DNA from: Corallococcus macrosporus
GTDB taxonomy: Bacteria; Myxococcota; Myxococcia; Myxococcales; Myxococcaceae
DNA length: 64,000 bases
Direction of reading: 5' to 3'
NCBI RefSeq assembly: GCF_017302985.1
Contig: NZ_JAFIMU010000010.1
Coordinates: 62,001 to 126,000 of the forward strand
This document shows positions 53,656-62,826 of this stretch, piece by piece; within the stretch, counting starts at the first letter, position 1, and every line of letters starts with the position of its first letter. Under the pieces are notes generated by a model. It saw only the letters and a list, made by a program, of their open reading frames with translations, made no database searches and had not been told where the DNA came from. The position numbers were made by a program, and so were the translations under genes.

Positions 53656-54105
53656 CTAACCTTGTGGCACCGGCTCCAGGCGCACGTCCTGGACCGTCAG
53701 CACCCGGCCGTCCGCCGCGCGCACCTCCAGCGGCTTCACCGGCTGCCCGTGCGCCTTGTCGAGCACCCGCGTGCGCGGCTCTCCCGCTTCGAAACAGTGC
53801 TCCTGCCCCCACTGGCCCAGCGCGATGAGGATGGGAAAGAGGCTGCGTCCCTTCTCCGTCAGCACGTACTCCTGCCAGGCGCTGCCGTCGGAGGCCGGCT
53901 GCGTCTCCAGGATGCCGTGGTCCACCAGGTGCTTCAGGCGCTGGGTCAGGATGTTCTTCGCCACGCCCAGGCTCTTCTGGAACTCACCGAAGCGGCGCAG
54001 GCCGTACTGCGCGTCCCGCACGATGAGCAGCGACCACCAGTCCCCGATGACGTCCAGGGACCGGGCCACCGGGCACGCCGCCCCCTCCATGCTCGTCCGC
54101 TTCAT
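53656..54105 (-). CDS. HxlR family transcriptional regulator
   Basis: A 149-residue winged-helix regulator. The family signature is complete: CPVARSLDVIGDWWSLLIVR, YGLRRFGEFQKSLGVAKNIL and TQRLKHLVDHGILE, with the wing TEKGRSLFP. The ATG at 54105 has AAGGAG six bases upstream. It is divergent from a truncated SDR gene. Two related palindromes lie in the shared region. HxlR proteins often sense reactive aldehydes or quinones and control an oxidoreductase, which fits the SDR remnant. Confidence 0.93.
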   Translation of the reverse strand: MKRTSMEGAACPVARSLDVIGDWWSLLIVRDAQYGLRRFGEFQKSLGVAKNILTQRLKHLVDHGILETQPASDGSAWQEYVLTEKGRSLFPILIALGQWGQEHCFEAGEPRTRVLDKAHGQPVKPLEVRAADGRVLTVQDVRLEPVPQG

Positions 54106-54141
54106 CACCCGCTCCTTCCCGTGACGCCCTGGCCACAACTG

Positions 54142-54197
54142 GTTGCATAACGAAACCAGGCCTTTTATCCATCCGGAAATTAGTTTCATCATGAAAC
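54142..54197. promoter_or_regulatory. Two operator-like palindromes for the HxlR regulator
   Basis: GTTTCATCATGAAAC (54183-54197) is a perfect 7-1-7 palindrome. A related 15-mer, GTTGCATAACGAAAC (54142-54156), matches it at 12 of 15 positions and is 41 bases away. Both lie between the divergent hxlR-type and SDR genes, the usual place for HxlR binding sites. Confidence 0.65.
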
Positions 54198-54219
54198 CAT
54201 TCAAACCGGAGGCACTCGG

Positions 54220-54456
54220 ATGCGGCTCAACGGAAAGACGGCGCTGATCACGGGCGGAAACAGCGGCATCGGGCTGGCGACAGCGCGGCTGTTCGTGGCG
54301 GAGGGCGCGCGGGTGGCCATCACCGGGCGCAACCGGGAGACGCTGGACGCGGCGGTGAAGGAGCTGGGCGGCAACGTGCTGGCGATCCAGGCGGACGCCA
54401 CGGATCCGGCGGCGCTGGAGCACGCGGTGGCGGCGACGGTGGAGCGCTTCGGCGGG
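54220..54456 (+). pseudogene. Truncated short-chain dehydrogenase/reductase (5' fragment)
   Basis: The fragment reads as a good SDR N-terminus: MRLNGKTALITGGNSGIGLATARLF (NAD(P)-binding TGxxxGIG), VAITGRNRE, and ADATDPAALEHAVAATVERFGG. Similarity ends at that point (54456), just where LDVLVNNAG should follow. The NAG strand, the catalytic Ser-Tyr-Lys and the rest are missing, and the frame continues into sequence without SDR character. Ribosome site GGAGG and the divergent HxlR operators remain. The simplest reading is a deletion fusing the gene start to the upstream region of the ferritin-like gene. Confidence 0.78.
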
Positions 54457-54637
54457 CGCTGGGTGCGCCCCTGTTCCGCACGTCCCAGCCGATTTGATAC
54501 GGGCCTCAGGTTTCTGAAGGCGCCTCGGTTTTCCGAGCGCACGGACAGGCCCGTGGGACGGCGTCTCGCAGAGGGAGCACGGCGATGGCATCGCCATTGC
54601 TCTGCTCACGGGACACTTCGTCCTACGGGAGTCGTCC

Positions 54638-55966
54638 ATGAACACGAACCGGTTGCGGCATCTGTTCTCTCGCGCACTGCGGGCCTCGCTCGCGACGCCG
54701 CTGGTGCTGGCGGGCTGTGGCACCAGCAGCACGAACCTGACGGAGTACTCGAAAGTCGAGTGCGCGCCAGGGGGGACGCTCGCCATCGACGGCCTGAGCA
54801 TCCAGCCGGCGCAGGACTACATCGAGCTGCGCCAGGTCACGAGCTACGACGATCAAGAGCCGCCCACCTACGTGCTCCGGGCCTCCAGCGGCGAAGCGTG
54901 CGCGACCGCCACCGACGTGCCCGCCTGTCAGACCGCCCTGGCCGAGGCGCGCTCCAGTGACGGCTTCACCGGCGAGTGCATCCAGGTCTGCTTCGACTAC
55001 TTCCTGGCGACGACTCGCGGTGACGAAGTGAAGACCTGGGCGACGATGGATGCGCTCCGGCAGTTGATTGGAACGGTCGACACCGCGCAGGACGCGGCGC
55101 TCCTGACCTTCGCCGCGGGCTACAGCTTGAGCTGCGACGCGCTGGAGCGGGGGGCGGTGAAGCGCAATCCGGATGGCAGCTTCAACGTCATTGGCACCAA
55201 GGGCTTCGTGTGCGGCGAGGGCTCCAGCCTGACGCAGCACGTGGTCCGGGTGTCCACCGACGGCACCCTCAACGAGGTGGAGGGCCACGTGCTGCAGAAG
55301 GGCTCCGGCAGCTGCTCCGTGGGCCGCCGGCCCGTGGGGCTCCAGGGCGCCGTCGCGGGCGGCTGCGAGGACGCGCTGGGGCACTACTTCGCCCAGACGG
55401 CGCACCTGGAGGCCGCGTCCATCCACGCCTTCCTGCGGCTGCGCGAGGAGCTGGCCCTCCACGGCGCGGAGGCCAGCCTCCAGGACGCGGCGCTCGCGAG
55501 CGCGGTGGACGAGGTCCTGCACACGGAGATGACGGGACGGCTCGCGCGCCGCTTCGGGGCCACGCCTCCGCCGCCCTCCGTCGCGGCCGTGCCGCCGCGT
55601 TCGCTGGACGCCGTGGCGCTGGACAACGCCGTGGAGGGCTGCGTGCGCGAGACGTACGGCGCGCTGGTGGCCCACCACCAGGCCCTGCACGCGCGCGACG
55701 CGGAGGTCCGTGAGGCCATGGTCCGCATCGCCGAGGACGAGACGCGGCACGCGGGCCTGTCGTGGGACATCGACCGGTGGGTGCGCTCGCGGCTGTCCGC
55801 TCCGGAGCAGGAGGCGCTGCGCGAGGCGCGCAGGCGCGCGGTGGCCCTGCTGCGCGCGGAGGTCGCGGTGCCGGTCGACGCGGCGCTCGTCACCGAGGCG
55901 GGACTGCCCACGCCCGAGGTCGCGCTGGCGCTGCTCGACACGCTGGAGCAGGAGCTGTGGGCCTGA
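54638..55966 (+). CDS. Ferritin-like domain lipoprotein
   Basis: A 442-residue lipoprotein (lipobox VLAGC, Cys27). Residues 30-240 are a Cys-rich extracytoplasmic region with an FDYFLATTRGDEV stretch. Residues 250-410 are a four-helix ferritin-like domain. Helix 1 has HLEAASIHAFLRL and helix 2 DEVLHTEMT (Glu-x-x-His). Helix 3 has CVRETYGALVAHHQ and helix 4 IAEDETRHAGLSW (Glu-x-x-Arg-His). These supply the Glu/His set of a diiron site, so oxidase or metal storage at the cell surface is plausible. GGGAG sits six bases before the ATG at 54638. Its stop directly abuts that of the next gene. Confidence 0.85.
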   Translation: MNTNRLRHLFSRALRASLATPLVLAGCGTSSTNLTEYSKVECAPGGTLAIDGLSIQPAQDYIELRQVTSYDDQEPPTYVLRASSGEACATATDVPACQTALAEARSSDGFTGECIQVCFDYFLATTRGDEVKTWATMDALRQLIGTVDTAQDAALLTFAAGYSLSCDALERGAVKRNPDGSFNVIGTKGFVCGEGSSLTQHVVRVSTDGTLNEVEGHVLQKGSGSCSVGRRPVGLQGAVAGGCEDALGHYFAQTAHLEAASIHAFLRLREELALHGAEASLQDAALASAVDEVLHTEMTGRLARRFGATPPPPSVAAVPPRSLDAVALDNAVEGCVRETYGALVAHHQALHARDAEVREAMVRIAEDETRHAGLSWDIDRWVRSRLSAPEQEALREARRRAVALLRAEVAVPVDAALVTEAGLPTPEVALALLDTLEQELWA

Positions 55967-56389
55967 TCAGCTCGTGGGCTTGTCGCGCCTGGCGGCCTCG
56001 CGCGCGGCTTCGAGCACGTCGTCCACGGCGGACTCCACCGCGTCGCTGACCAGCTCCGGCGCGGAGGTGCGCCAGCGCTCCAGCGACGCTTCGTGCATCG
56101 CCTCCGGGTCCTGGAGCCGCGCGTCCGTCTCCGGGGCCACCTCCGCGATGCAGTCCGGGCACACGCCTTCGAGCGCCCGCGACCACACCTCCAGGTGCGT
56201 GGTGATGAGCACGCCCTCCATGGCCAGGGCCTCGCGCAGGCCCCGCTGGCCCGCGCCGCGCATCTGCGTCCCGTGCACGCGGTCCAGCATCGTCCGCATC
56301 CAGGAGGCCACCGCCTCCGGCTTCGGGCAGGTCTGCCTGCCACATACCCGGCACGTCGTCTGCCAGGGCTGTCCTTCCATGGGGTTCAT
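55967..56389 (-). CDS. Small zinc-ribbon-like hypothetical protein
   Basis: A 140-residue protein. The N-terminus has TCRVCGRQTC (Cys-x2-Cys-x4-Cys) and a further Cys pair in GVCPDCIAEV, consistent with a zinc-bound N-terminal fold. The rest is acidic helix (PEAMHEASLERWRTSAPELV ... SAVDDVLEAAREAARR). The ATG at 56389 begins MNPMEGQPW; longer frames lack character. Its stop and that of the ferritin-like gene abut as TGATCA. Function is unknown. Confidence 0.7.
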   Translation of the reverse strand: MNPMEGQPWQTTCRVCGRQTCPKPEAVASWMRTMLDRVHGTQMRGAGQRGLREALAMEGVLITTHLEVWSRALEGVCPDCIAEVAPETDARLQDPEAMHEASLERWRTSAPELVSDAVESAVDDVLEAAREAARRDKPTS

Positions 56390-56489
56390 GCCGCTCGCTT
56401 TAGCAGGGCCCCTCCCGCCGCGCACATAGACGCGAGCCACTGGGAATGCGGAGAATCCAACTCCCTTGACCCCGTCTGGAGGCAGCCCC

Positions 56490-57293
56490 GTGTCCCGAGC
56501 CGAGATCGACGAATCACACGCGCAGTTCCGTGGAGCCTGGAGGCTGTTCGCGCTGGGCCTGCCCGGTGGAGAGGTCGTGGAGCGGGCGGACGTGTTCATC
56601 ACCGCGGGCCACGTCGCGTGGTCCCTGATGAACATGGCGTTCCTGACGCGGCCGGTGGAGACGGAAGCGGAGCTGGAGCGCGCGGTGGACTCGGCCGCGC
56701 GCTACTTCGCGCAGGGGCCCCACGGCTGGGCCTTCACGCTGACGCCGGACTGGCTGTCCCCGGTGCTGCGTGACAAGGCGGACGCGGTGCTCGCCTCGCG
56801 GGGGCTCAAGCCGGGGATGCTCACGACGGGCATGGTGGCGGACCAACTGCGGGAGCCGGTACGGCACCAGTCCTCGCTCGAGCTCCGGGAGGTGCGGGAC
56901 GAGTGGGGCCGCAACGCGGTCGCGGACGTGAACTCCGCCAGCTACGACGTGCCGCGGGCCATGGGGCGCGAAGCCCTGGCCGCGCCCGGCATCTACGGCC
57001 CCGAGTGCCGGGCCTTCGTCGGCTGCCACGACGGCGCACCGGCGACGAGCACGGCGGTACTGCGCGTGGACGGCATCGTCTATGTCGCGCTCGTGGCGAC
57101 GCTCGCGGAGCACCGCCGGCAGGGCGCGGCGGAGACCGTGATGCGGCGCACGCTGGAGGAGGCGAAGCGCGTGTGGGGGCTGGAGCGCACGGTGCTGCAT
57201 GCCACCGCCGCCGGTGCGCCCGTGTACCGGCGCATGGGCTACCGCGACGTGACGAGCTTCTGCTCGTACTTCGCGCCCGCGAAGGAGGCGTGA
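56490..57293 (+). CDS. GNAT family N-acetyltransferase
   Basis: A 267-residue acetyltransferase. The C-terminal half has the GNAT acetyl-CoA site: VYVALVATLAEHRRQGAAET, an RRQGAA version of the Q/RxxGxG/A motif, and the last strand region VYRRMGYRDVTSF. The N-terminal half has the same length as a GNAT domain and may be a degenerate second copy, inferred from its helix and strand pattern. The GTG at 56490 has GGAGG 7 bases upstream; an upstream TTG at 56466 is less likely. Substrate is unknown. Confidence 0.85.
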   Translation: MSRAEIDESHAQFRGAWRLFALGLPGGEVVERADVFITAGHVAWSLMNMAFLTRPVETEAELERAVDSAARYFAQGPHGWAFTLTPDWLSPVLRDKADAVLASRGLKPGMLTTGMVADQLREPVRHQSSLELREVRDEWGRNAVADVNSASYDVPRAMGREALAAPGIYGPECRAFVGCHDGAPATSTAVLRVDGIVYVALVATLAEHRRQGAAETVMRRTLEEAKRVWGLERTVLHATAAGAPVYRRMGYRDVTSFCSYFAPAKEA

Positions 57294-57345
57294 AGCATCG
57301 CTCGCTGGACGGGGACACCCGCGACCAGGAACAATCCGCGTCCCG

Positions 57346-59763
57346 ATGGAGTCCCCCGCATCCCCCGACCGCGCCGAACCACGAGTCCCGGGTCCGCGCG
57401 CGGCGTGGGCCGTCGTGGGGGCCGCGCTCGGGCTGACGTGCCTGTTCTTCCACCGGGCCGTCTTCAGCGCGCAGGTCTTCACCGGGCGGGACATGCTGCT
57501 CGTCTACGCGCCGCTGCGCCGCTACTGGGCGGAGCGCGTGTCCCACGGGGACTTCCCGGGCTGGTATCCCTTCGACGGCCTGGGCCAGTCCTTCCCGGGG
57601 ACGATGCTGTCCGCCGCGTTCCATCCCTCGCAGTGGCTGGGGCTGGCGCTGTCCACGGGCACGGCGATGAAGCTCACCGTGCTGCTGTGCCCGCCGCTCG
57701 CGCTCTTGGGCACGTACGCGCTCCTGCGCCTGTACGCGGTGCCACGGGCGGGTGCGTTCTTCGCGGGGATCGCGTTCGCGTTCAGCGGCTACATGGTGAG
57801 CCTCACCAGCAGCCTCGCGTACCTGATGGCGGGCGCCACCCTGCCCTTCGCGCTCTGGGGGGCGGTCCGCTTCCTTCGCGAGGCCTCGCCCGCTCGTGCC
57901 GCCGTCGCCGCGCTGGGCCTGGGCGGCGTGCTCCTGGCCGGTGACACCTGGGCCTATGCGTTCGTGAACGCGTTCGTGCTGTTCCTCGCGCTGACGGAGG
58001 ACGGGCCTCGCGCGGTCCTCGTGCGGCGGGGGCTGGGGCTCGTGGCCCTGGGCGCGGGAGTGGCCGCGCCGCAGTTGTTCGCGGGCGTGGCGGTGTTCGC
58101 CGGCGGTGCCCCGGGCGCCAGCTCCGTCGAGGACGCGCTGCGCTGGTCGGTGGATCCGCTGCGCCTGCCGGAGCTGCTGCTCGGGCCGTTCCTGGCGAAC
58201 CCCACCGTGGAGCGCGCCGTGCCGGAGGAGATCGTCAAGCCGCTCCTGCGCACCGGGGGATTCTCCACGCTGTGGTCGGAGTCGCTGTTCATCGGCGTTC
58301 CGGTGTTCGTGCTCGCCGTGGCGGGATTGCGCTTCATCCCCTTCCGCCGCTGGGCTCCGTACGGCGCGGCGTGGACCGCGCTGCTCGCGCTGGCGCTCGG
58401 ATCCGCCCTGCCCTTCTATGCGCTGCTCTACCGCGTGCTGCCGCTGTGGCGGCCGTTCCGGTATCCGGAGAAGCTGGTTGTGCATCTGTCCCTGGGCCTC
58501 GCGCTGCTCGCGGGGTTCGGATGGAAGGCCGTCGTGTCCTCGCCGGAGCGCATGCGCTGGACGGCTCGCGCGGCCGGGGTCCTCGCCGGGCTCCTGGCCC
58601 TCGTGGCGATCGCCGAACGCGCGGCGGGTGCGTGGTCGCATGCGTTCGTGCTCGCGCGCTGGCCCCAGGTCCCCGCGCCGACGCTGGACACGCTCTCCCA
58701 TGCGTTCAGCACCGCGGGCTTCATCGCGGCGGGCCTGGCGCTGGGCTGCGCGCTCGTCCTGCCGGGCCTCGCGGAGTCCCGCGCGCGCATGGCCGTGCTG
58801 GTGGCGCTGCAACTGGGCGCGGCCTTCACCGCGAATGAGCCGCTCGTCATCCTCGGCACCGAGGAACTGCTCGACAGCCCACCGGCGTTCATCGAGACCG
58901 TGAAGGCCTGGGCCGACCGCACCGGAACCTCCGTCCCCCGCGTGTCGTCGCGCATCCAGCGCTTCCGTCTGCCGCGCTTCGAAGGCTTCGAGTACCAGGA
59001 CAGCGTCGCGCTCATGTCGCGGGCCATGCTGGTCCCGGACAGCCCCGCGCTGTGGGGCATCGGCACCGCGGAGGCCTACCTCCCCGCCGCGAGCCCCCGC
59101 GTGCTGAACCTCCAGGACGCCACGCCCGGCCTCTTCACGGAGCTGTTGCCCGTCTTCGGCGTGCGCTTCAGCGCCTACACCCCGGCGGACTTCGATGCCC
59201 TGAAACACAGACCCGGCGCCATCGTGGCGAAGGATCCCGCCTTCGAGCTGCTGCTGGTGGAACACCCGGACGCGCGCCCTCGCCTGTCCCTGGCGAAGCC
59301 CCGGTGCGTCGCGGATGCATCGGCGGCGCTCGAACTGCTGCGCGACGCGGCCTTTCGCTCCAGCGCGCAGGCCGCGGTGGAGTGCGGTGAGCCGGTCCTC
59401 CCCCGCGCCAGCGACGCGCTCCTGGAAGGCCACCTCCGCGTCGAACAGGACGCGCCCGAGCACCTCCTCGTGAACGTGGACGCCTCCGAGGACGCGGTGC
59501 TGCTGATCAACGACGCGTGGCAGCCCGGCTGGACGGCGTTCGTGGATGACGCCCCCGCGCGCCTGCTCCCCGCCAACGTGGCGGTGCGCGCCGTGCCCAC
59601 CCCTCGGGGCTCGCACCGCGTGGAGCTGCGCTACCGCGCGCCGGGCGTGCTGCCGGGCGTCTGCCTCTGCGCCGCGACCTTCCTGGGGCTCGCCGTGGCG
59701 GAAGCCCTGCGCCGACGCCGACTTCCCCGGAAGACCGGTGCGCTCGCCGGAGTTGGGAGCTGA
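57346..59763 (+). CDS. YfhO-like multi-spanning membrane protein
   Basis: An 805-residue membrane protein. About 12 hydrophobic segments run to residue 490 (AWAVVGAALGLTCLFFHRAV, AGAFFAGIAFAFSGYMVSLT, LVALGAGVAAPQLFAGVAVF), with a GRDMLLVYAPLRRYW loop between the first two. A C-terminal extracytoplasmic domain ends DAVLLINDAWQPGWTAFVDD, the hallmark of YfhO (PF09586) proteins, which act in cell-surface glycosylation in Firmicutes. A last helix follows. The start at 57346 is ATG with a weak ribosome site. It is probably a lipid-linked sugar transfer enzyme, which is inference. Confidence 0.87.
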   Translation: MESPASPDRAEPRVPGPRAAWAVVGAALGLTCLFFHRAVFSAQVFTGRDMLLVYAPLRRYWAERVSHGDFPGWYPFDGLGQSFPGTMLSAAFHPSQWLGLALSTGTAMKLTVLLCPPLALLGTYALLRLYAVPRAGAFFAGIAFAFSGYMVSLTSSLAYLMAGATLPFALWGAVRFLREASPARAAVAALGLGGVLLAGDTWAYAFVNAFVLFLALTEDGPRAVLVRRGLGLVALGAGVAAPQLFAGVAVFAGGAPGASSVEDALRWSVDPLRLPELLLGPFLANPTVERAVPEEIVKPLLRTGGFSTLWSESLFIGVPVFVLAVAGLRFIPFRRWAPYGAAWTALLALALGSALPFYALLYRVLPLWRPFRYPEKLVVHLSLGLALLAGFGWKAVVSSPERMRWTARAAGVLAGLLALVAIAERAAGAWSHAFVLARWPQVPAPTLDTLSHAFSTAGFIAAGLALGCALVLPGLAESRARMAVLVALQLGAAFTANEPLVILGTEELLDSPPAFIETVKAWADRTGTSVPRVSSRIQRFRLPRFEGFEYQDSVALMSRAMLVPDSPALWGIGTAEAYLPAASPRVLNLQDATPGLFTELLPVFGVRFSAYTPADFDALKHRPGAIVAKDPAFELLLVEHPDARPRLSLAKPRCVADASAALELLRDAAFRSSAQAAVECGEPVLPRASDALLEGHLRVEQDAPEHLLVNVDASEDAVLLINDAWQPGWTAFVDDAPARLLPANVAVRAVPTPRGSHRVELRYRAPGVLPGVCLCAATFLGLAVAEALRRRRLPRKTGALAGVGS

Positions 59764-59903
59764 CCTCTCGCGTCAACACCGCGCGAGCCTGTCCCAAGGG
59801 TCGTCCACTCAACGCTGCGCGAATCCCCCGCCGGGCCGCGGGGTTTGGACGGCCGTCCCCGCTGCCTAGCTTGAACCCACCCCCTCCACCCTGGACCTCC
59901 ACC

Positions 59904-61157
59904 GTGGCGACTTCCCTTCGCACCGACGTGCGTCGTTCCACCTTCGCGCTCCTGGGCGCGCTCCTCCTCCTGACCTCCGCCTCCGCCCGAGCGCAGTCCG
60001 CGCCCACGCCGCTGGAGGACAACCGCACCATCACGCTGGGCTACATCGACATCGCGTATGAGCTGGGCGGCATCATCGACCCCACGCTGCAACCCGGTGG
60101 CACCAGCAGCGCGCGGCCCAACTGGTTCACCTTCGCACCGCACGCGTCCCAGGCCGGCGGCAAGGGCATGTACAGCGCGGTGCTCGCGCGGCACTTCATC
60201 AACACCGCGCGGCTCCAGCCCTCGCTGTCGCTGACGAACGCGCTGGACCGGCTGGGGCTGGGCGGCGTGGTGCGGCTGCGCCTTCAGGACCTGTCCCTCC
60301 AGCTCATCGCGCAGGGGCTGACCACGGACGCGGCCACGGCCCTCAGCGTGCTGACCAGCTCGCTCAACACCGCGGCGCTCGCGGACACGCGCACCCTGCT
60401 GGCCACCGCGTCGCGCATGGGCGCGATGTACTGGAGCGCTCCGGGCGTGACGCCGCTCGACAAGGTGGAGTCCATCGTCATCACGCTGGAGCGCACGCTC
60501 CACGAGGGAAACCTGGCCATCTTCAACGACATCGGCGGTTCGGCGCGCCTGTACCTGGACTGGCGCGCGGCCGCCACCGGCGCCATCACGCCCACGCGCG
60601 TGCTCACCGAGTTCACGCTCGTGGACGCCTACAACACCGAGGCGCAGCAGGCCTACGCCTGGGCCGTCGCGCACGCGGAGGACTCGCCGCGCCCCACCCG
60701 CATGGACCTGATCTTCCCGGGCATGCACTGGAAGAGCCTGCTCATCGCCGCGTTCGCCCTCTACGAGGACGCCCGGCTGGCGCCCACGCCCGCGCGCCGC
60801 GACGCGCTCGTCGCCATGGGCACCAACTTCGTCGCATGGCGTGAGCAGCGCGACCAGGCCCAGCCCGTCTTCACGCCCGCGGGCTCGCCCACGGACGAGG
60901 TGTCGCGCTCGGCCGTGCTCCAGGCGCTGACGCCGTTCCTGATGACGGACTTCGGCACGGTGCGCTGGACCTACGCGGACTACGCCTACGCCCAGCCGGA
61001 CCGCGACGGGAACATCCTCACCGCCCCACCCTGCGAGTACAGCTGGGCGGACTTCTGGGACCGGTGGAACGGCATCCTCTTCGCGTTCGACGGGGCCTAC
61101 ACGCGGCCCACCGAGCTGTGGGTCATGCCTGAACCCCTCACGGATCCGCTGGGCTGA
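59904..61157 (+). CDS. Exported hypothetical protein
   Basis: A 417-residue secreted protein. From the GTG at 59904 it has a signal peptide with core TFALLGALLLLTSASA and an Ala-Arg-Ala-Gln cleavage region. The mature part starts TPLEDNRTITLGYIDIAYEL, and a RPNWFTFAPHASQAGGKGM block follows, with many helices (ALDRLGLGGVVRLRLQDLSL, EDARLAPTPARRDALVAMG). I do not recognise the family. The Trp/Phe/His-rich blocks look like a conserved core rather than a repeat. No catalytic motif can be named. A TTG at 59871 gives a longer, less likely start. Confidence 0.75.
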   Translation: MATSLRTDVRRSTFALLGALLLLTSASARAQSAPTPLEDNRTITLGYIDIAYELGGIIDPTLQPGGTSSARPNWFTFAPHASQAGGKGMYSAVLARHFINTARLQPSLSLTNALDRLGLGGVVRLRLQDLSLQLIAQGLTTDAATALSVLTSSLNTAALADTRTLLATASRMGAMYWSAPGVTPLDKVESIVITLERTLHEGNLAIFNDIGGSARLYLDWRAAATGAITPTRVLTEFTLVDAYNTEAQQAYAWAVAHAEDSPRPTRMDLIFPGMHWKSLLIAAFALYEDARLAPTPARRDALVAMGTNFVAWREQRDQAQPVFTPAGSPTDEVSRSAVLQALTPFLMTDFGTVRWTYADYAYAQPDRDGNILTAPPCEYSWADFWDRWNGILFAFDGAYTRPTELWVMPEPLTDPLG

Positions 61158-61225
61158 CAGACGGCCTGGACGGCCCCTGCGCTTGCTTGACGGGCGCCGG
61201 GGCCGTGCGGGAGCGTGCATCCCCG

Positions 61226-62821
61226 ATGAGTCCCCTCCCCGGTGGTCCGTTCGAACCCGTCCGCCCCGCCTCCAAGGACGACCCGTCCTCGCTGGACGCA
61301 ACCTCCGCGCGCACGCCGAAGGATTCCCACCAGCCCCCGCTTCCGGCCGACGAGGCCAGCATGTCCGCCCAGACCCGCCTGCAGGTCCTGCGGGAGATGA
61401 TGGCCGAAGCGTTCCTGGCGCTCGACGCGCAGGGAACCATCCATGAGCTCAACCACCGCGCCGCGTCCCTGCTGGGCCTGCCCTATGGCGCCTGCGAGGG
61501 CATGACGCCGTGGGCGGCGCAGCCGATGCTGGCCGGCACGACGCTGCACGAGCGGCTGCTGGACGCGCTCACCACGCGCGAGCCCGCGCGGTTCCTGTCG
61601 GAGCTGCCGTCGGGCGTCTGGCTGGAGCTGTCGGTGCGGCCGGTGGGCGGTGAGATGTGGGTGCTGGCCACGGACATCACCCGCCGTCAGCGCGCGGAGA
61701 ACGAGGTCGCGCGCACCGAGGAGCGCTTCCGCCAGTTGGGCGAGCGGTTCCAGGTGGCGCTGGAGTCCGCGCAGATGGCGGTCTGGGAGACGAACCTCGT
61801 CACCGGGCAGGTGTTCCGCTCGGAGGGGCATGACCGGCTCTACGGCTACCCGCAGCCCCTGGAGGAGTGGACGCACGAGCAGTTCCTGGCGTCGCTGCAC
61901 CCGGACGACCGGCCGGAGGTGGAAGCGCAGGTGGCGGCCATCTTCCACAACGACGTGCTGTCGTATTCCTCCACGTTCCGCACGCACTGGCCGGACAACA
62001 CGTGGCACTGGCTCATCAGCCGCTCGCGCGTCATCCGCGACGCGAACGGCAAGGTGATGGTGGTGCGCGGGGCCATCCTGGACATCACGGCGCTGAAGGA
62101 GACGGAGCAGGCGCTGCAGGAGGCGGTGCGCACGCGCGACGACTTCCTGTCGGTGGCGAGCCACGAGCTGCGCACGCCGCTCACGTCGCTGCGACTCCAG
62201 ATAGACCTCCTGCGCCGCATGGCCGAGGGCAAGGGCCAGGAGCCCGTCAGCTCGGAGAAGGTCACGGCGCGGCTGGACGCGGCGGACCGGCAGCTCAAGC
62301 GGCTGGCGGCGCTGCTGGACAACCTGCTGGACGTGAGCCGCATCCGCACGGGCAAGCTGGACTTCGAGCTGGCGAGCGGAGACCTGGCGCCGGTGGTGCA
62401 GGACCTGGTGGGGCGCTTCGCGGACGAGGCGAAGCAGGCCGGCGTGGTGCTGGACGCGCGCGTGGAGGGGCCGGCGCCGTGCCGGTTCGACAAGCTCCGG
62501 ATGGAGCAGGTGGTGAGCAACCTCATCGCCAATGCGCTGCGCTACGGCCAGGGCACGCCGGTGCACGTGGCGCTGCGCCAGCAGGACGGACAGCTGCGGC
62601 TGACGGTGCGAGACGGAGGCCCGGGCGTCCCGGCCACCGAGCGCGAGCGCATCTTCCAGCGCTTCGCCCAGGTGCAGGGCTCCGCGCGCACGGGAGGCCT
62701 GGGACTGGGGCTCTACATCGTGCGGCAGATATTGGAAGCCCACGGCGGCCACGTCTGGGTGGAGGACACGCCCGGCGGCGGCGCAGCGTTCGTGGTGACG
62801 CTGCCGGTGGAGGGCGCGTAG
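61226..62821 (+). CDS. PAS-domain sensor histidine kinase (soluble, orphan)
   Basis: A 531-residue kinase with no membrane segment. After a Pro/Ser-rich N-terminus come two PAS domains: one at about 50-160 (AFLALDAQGTIHELNHRAAS, ending ATDITRRQRAE) and a PAS_3-type domain at about 165-305 (SAQMAVWETNLVTGQVFRSE, RGAILDITALKETEQ). The HisKA site is FLSVASHELRTPLTS, and the ATPase boxes are N (EQVVSNLIANALRYG), G1 (DGGPGV) and G2 (GGLGLGLYI). No response regulator gene is adjacent, so the partner lies elsewhere. The start is set at the ATG at 61226; an earlier TTG is possible. Confidence 0.93.
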   Translation: MSPLPGGPFEPVRPASKDDPSSLDATSARTPKDSHQPPLPADEASMSAQTRLQVLREMMAEAFLALDAQGTIHELNHRAASLLGLPYGACEGMTPWAAQPMLAGTTLHERLLDALTTREPARFLSELPSGVWLELSVRPVGGEMWVLATDITRRQRAENEVARTEERFRQLGERFQVALESAQMAVWETNLVTGQVFRSEGHDRLYGYPQPLEEWTHEQFLASLHPDDRPEVEAQVAAIFHNDVLSYSSTFRTHWPDNTWHWLISRSRVIRDANGKVMVVRGAILDITALKETEQALQEAVRTRDDFLSVASHELRTPLTSLRLQIDLLRRMAEGKGQEPVSSEKVTARLDAADRQLKRLAALLDNLLDVSRIRTGKLDFELASGDLAPVVQDLVGRFADEAKQAGVVLDARVEGPAPCRFDKLRMEQVVSNLIANALRYGQGTPVHVALRQQDGQLRLTVRDGGPGVPATERERIFQRFAQVQGSARTGGLGLGLYIVRQILEAHGGHVWVEDTPGGGAAFVVTLPVEGA

Positions 62822-62826
62822 GCGCG

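Noticed and set aside
54457-54960. Continuation of the SDR reading frame past the truncation as a real fusion protein
   Set aside because: The residues after 54456 have no SDR motifs and overlap the ferritin-like lipoprotein gene in another frame.
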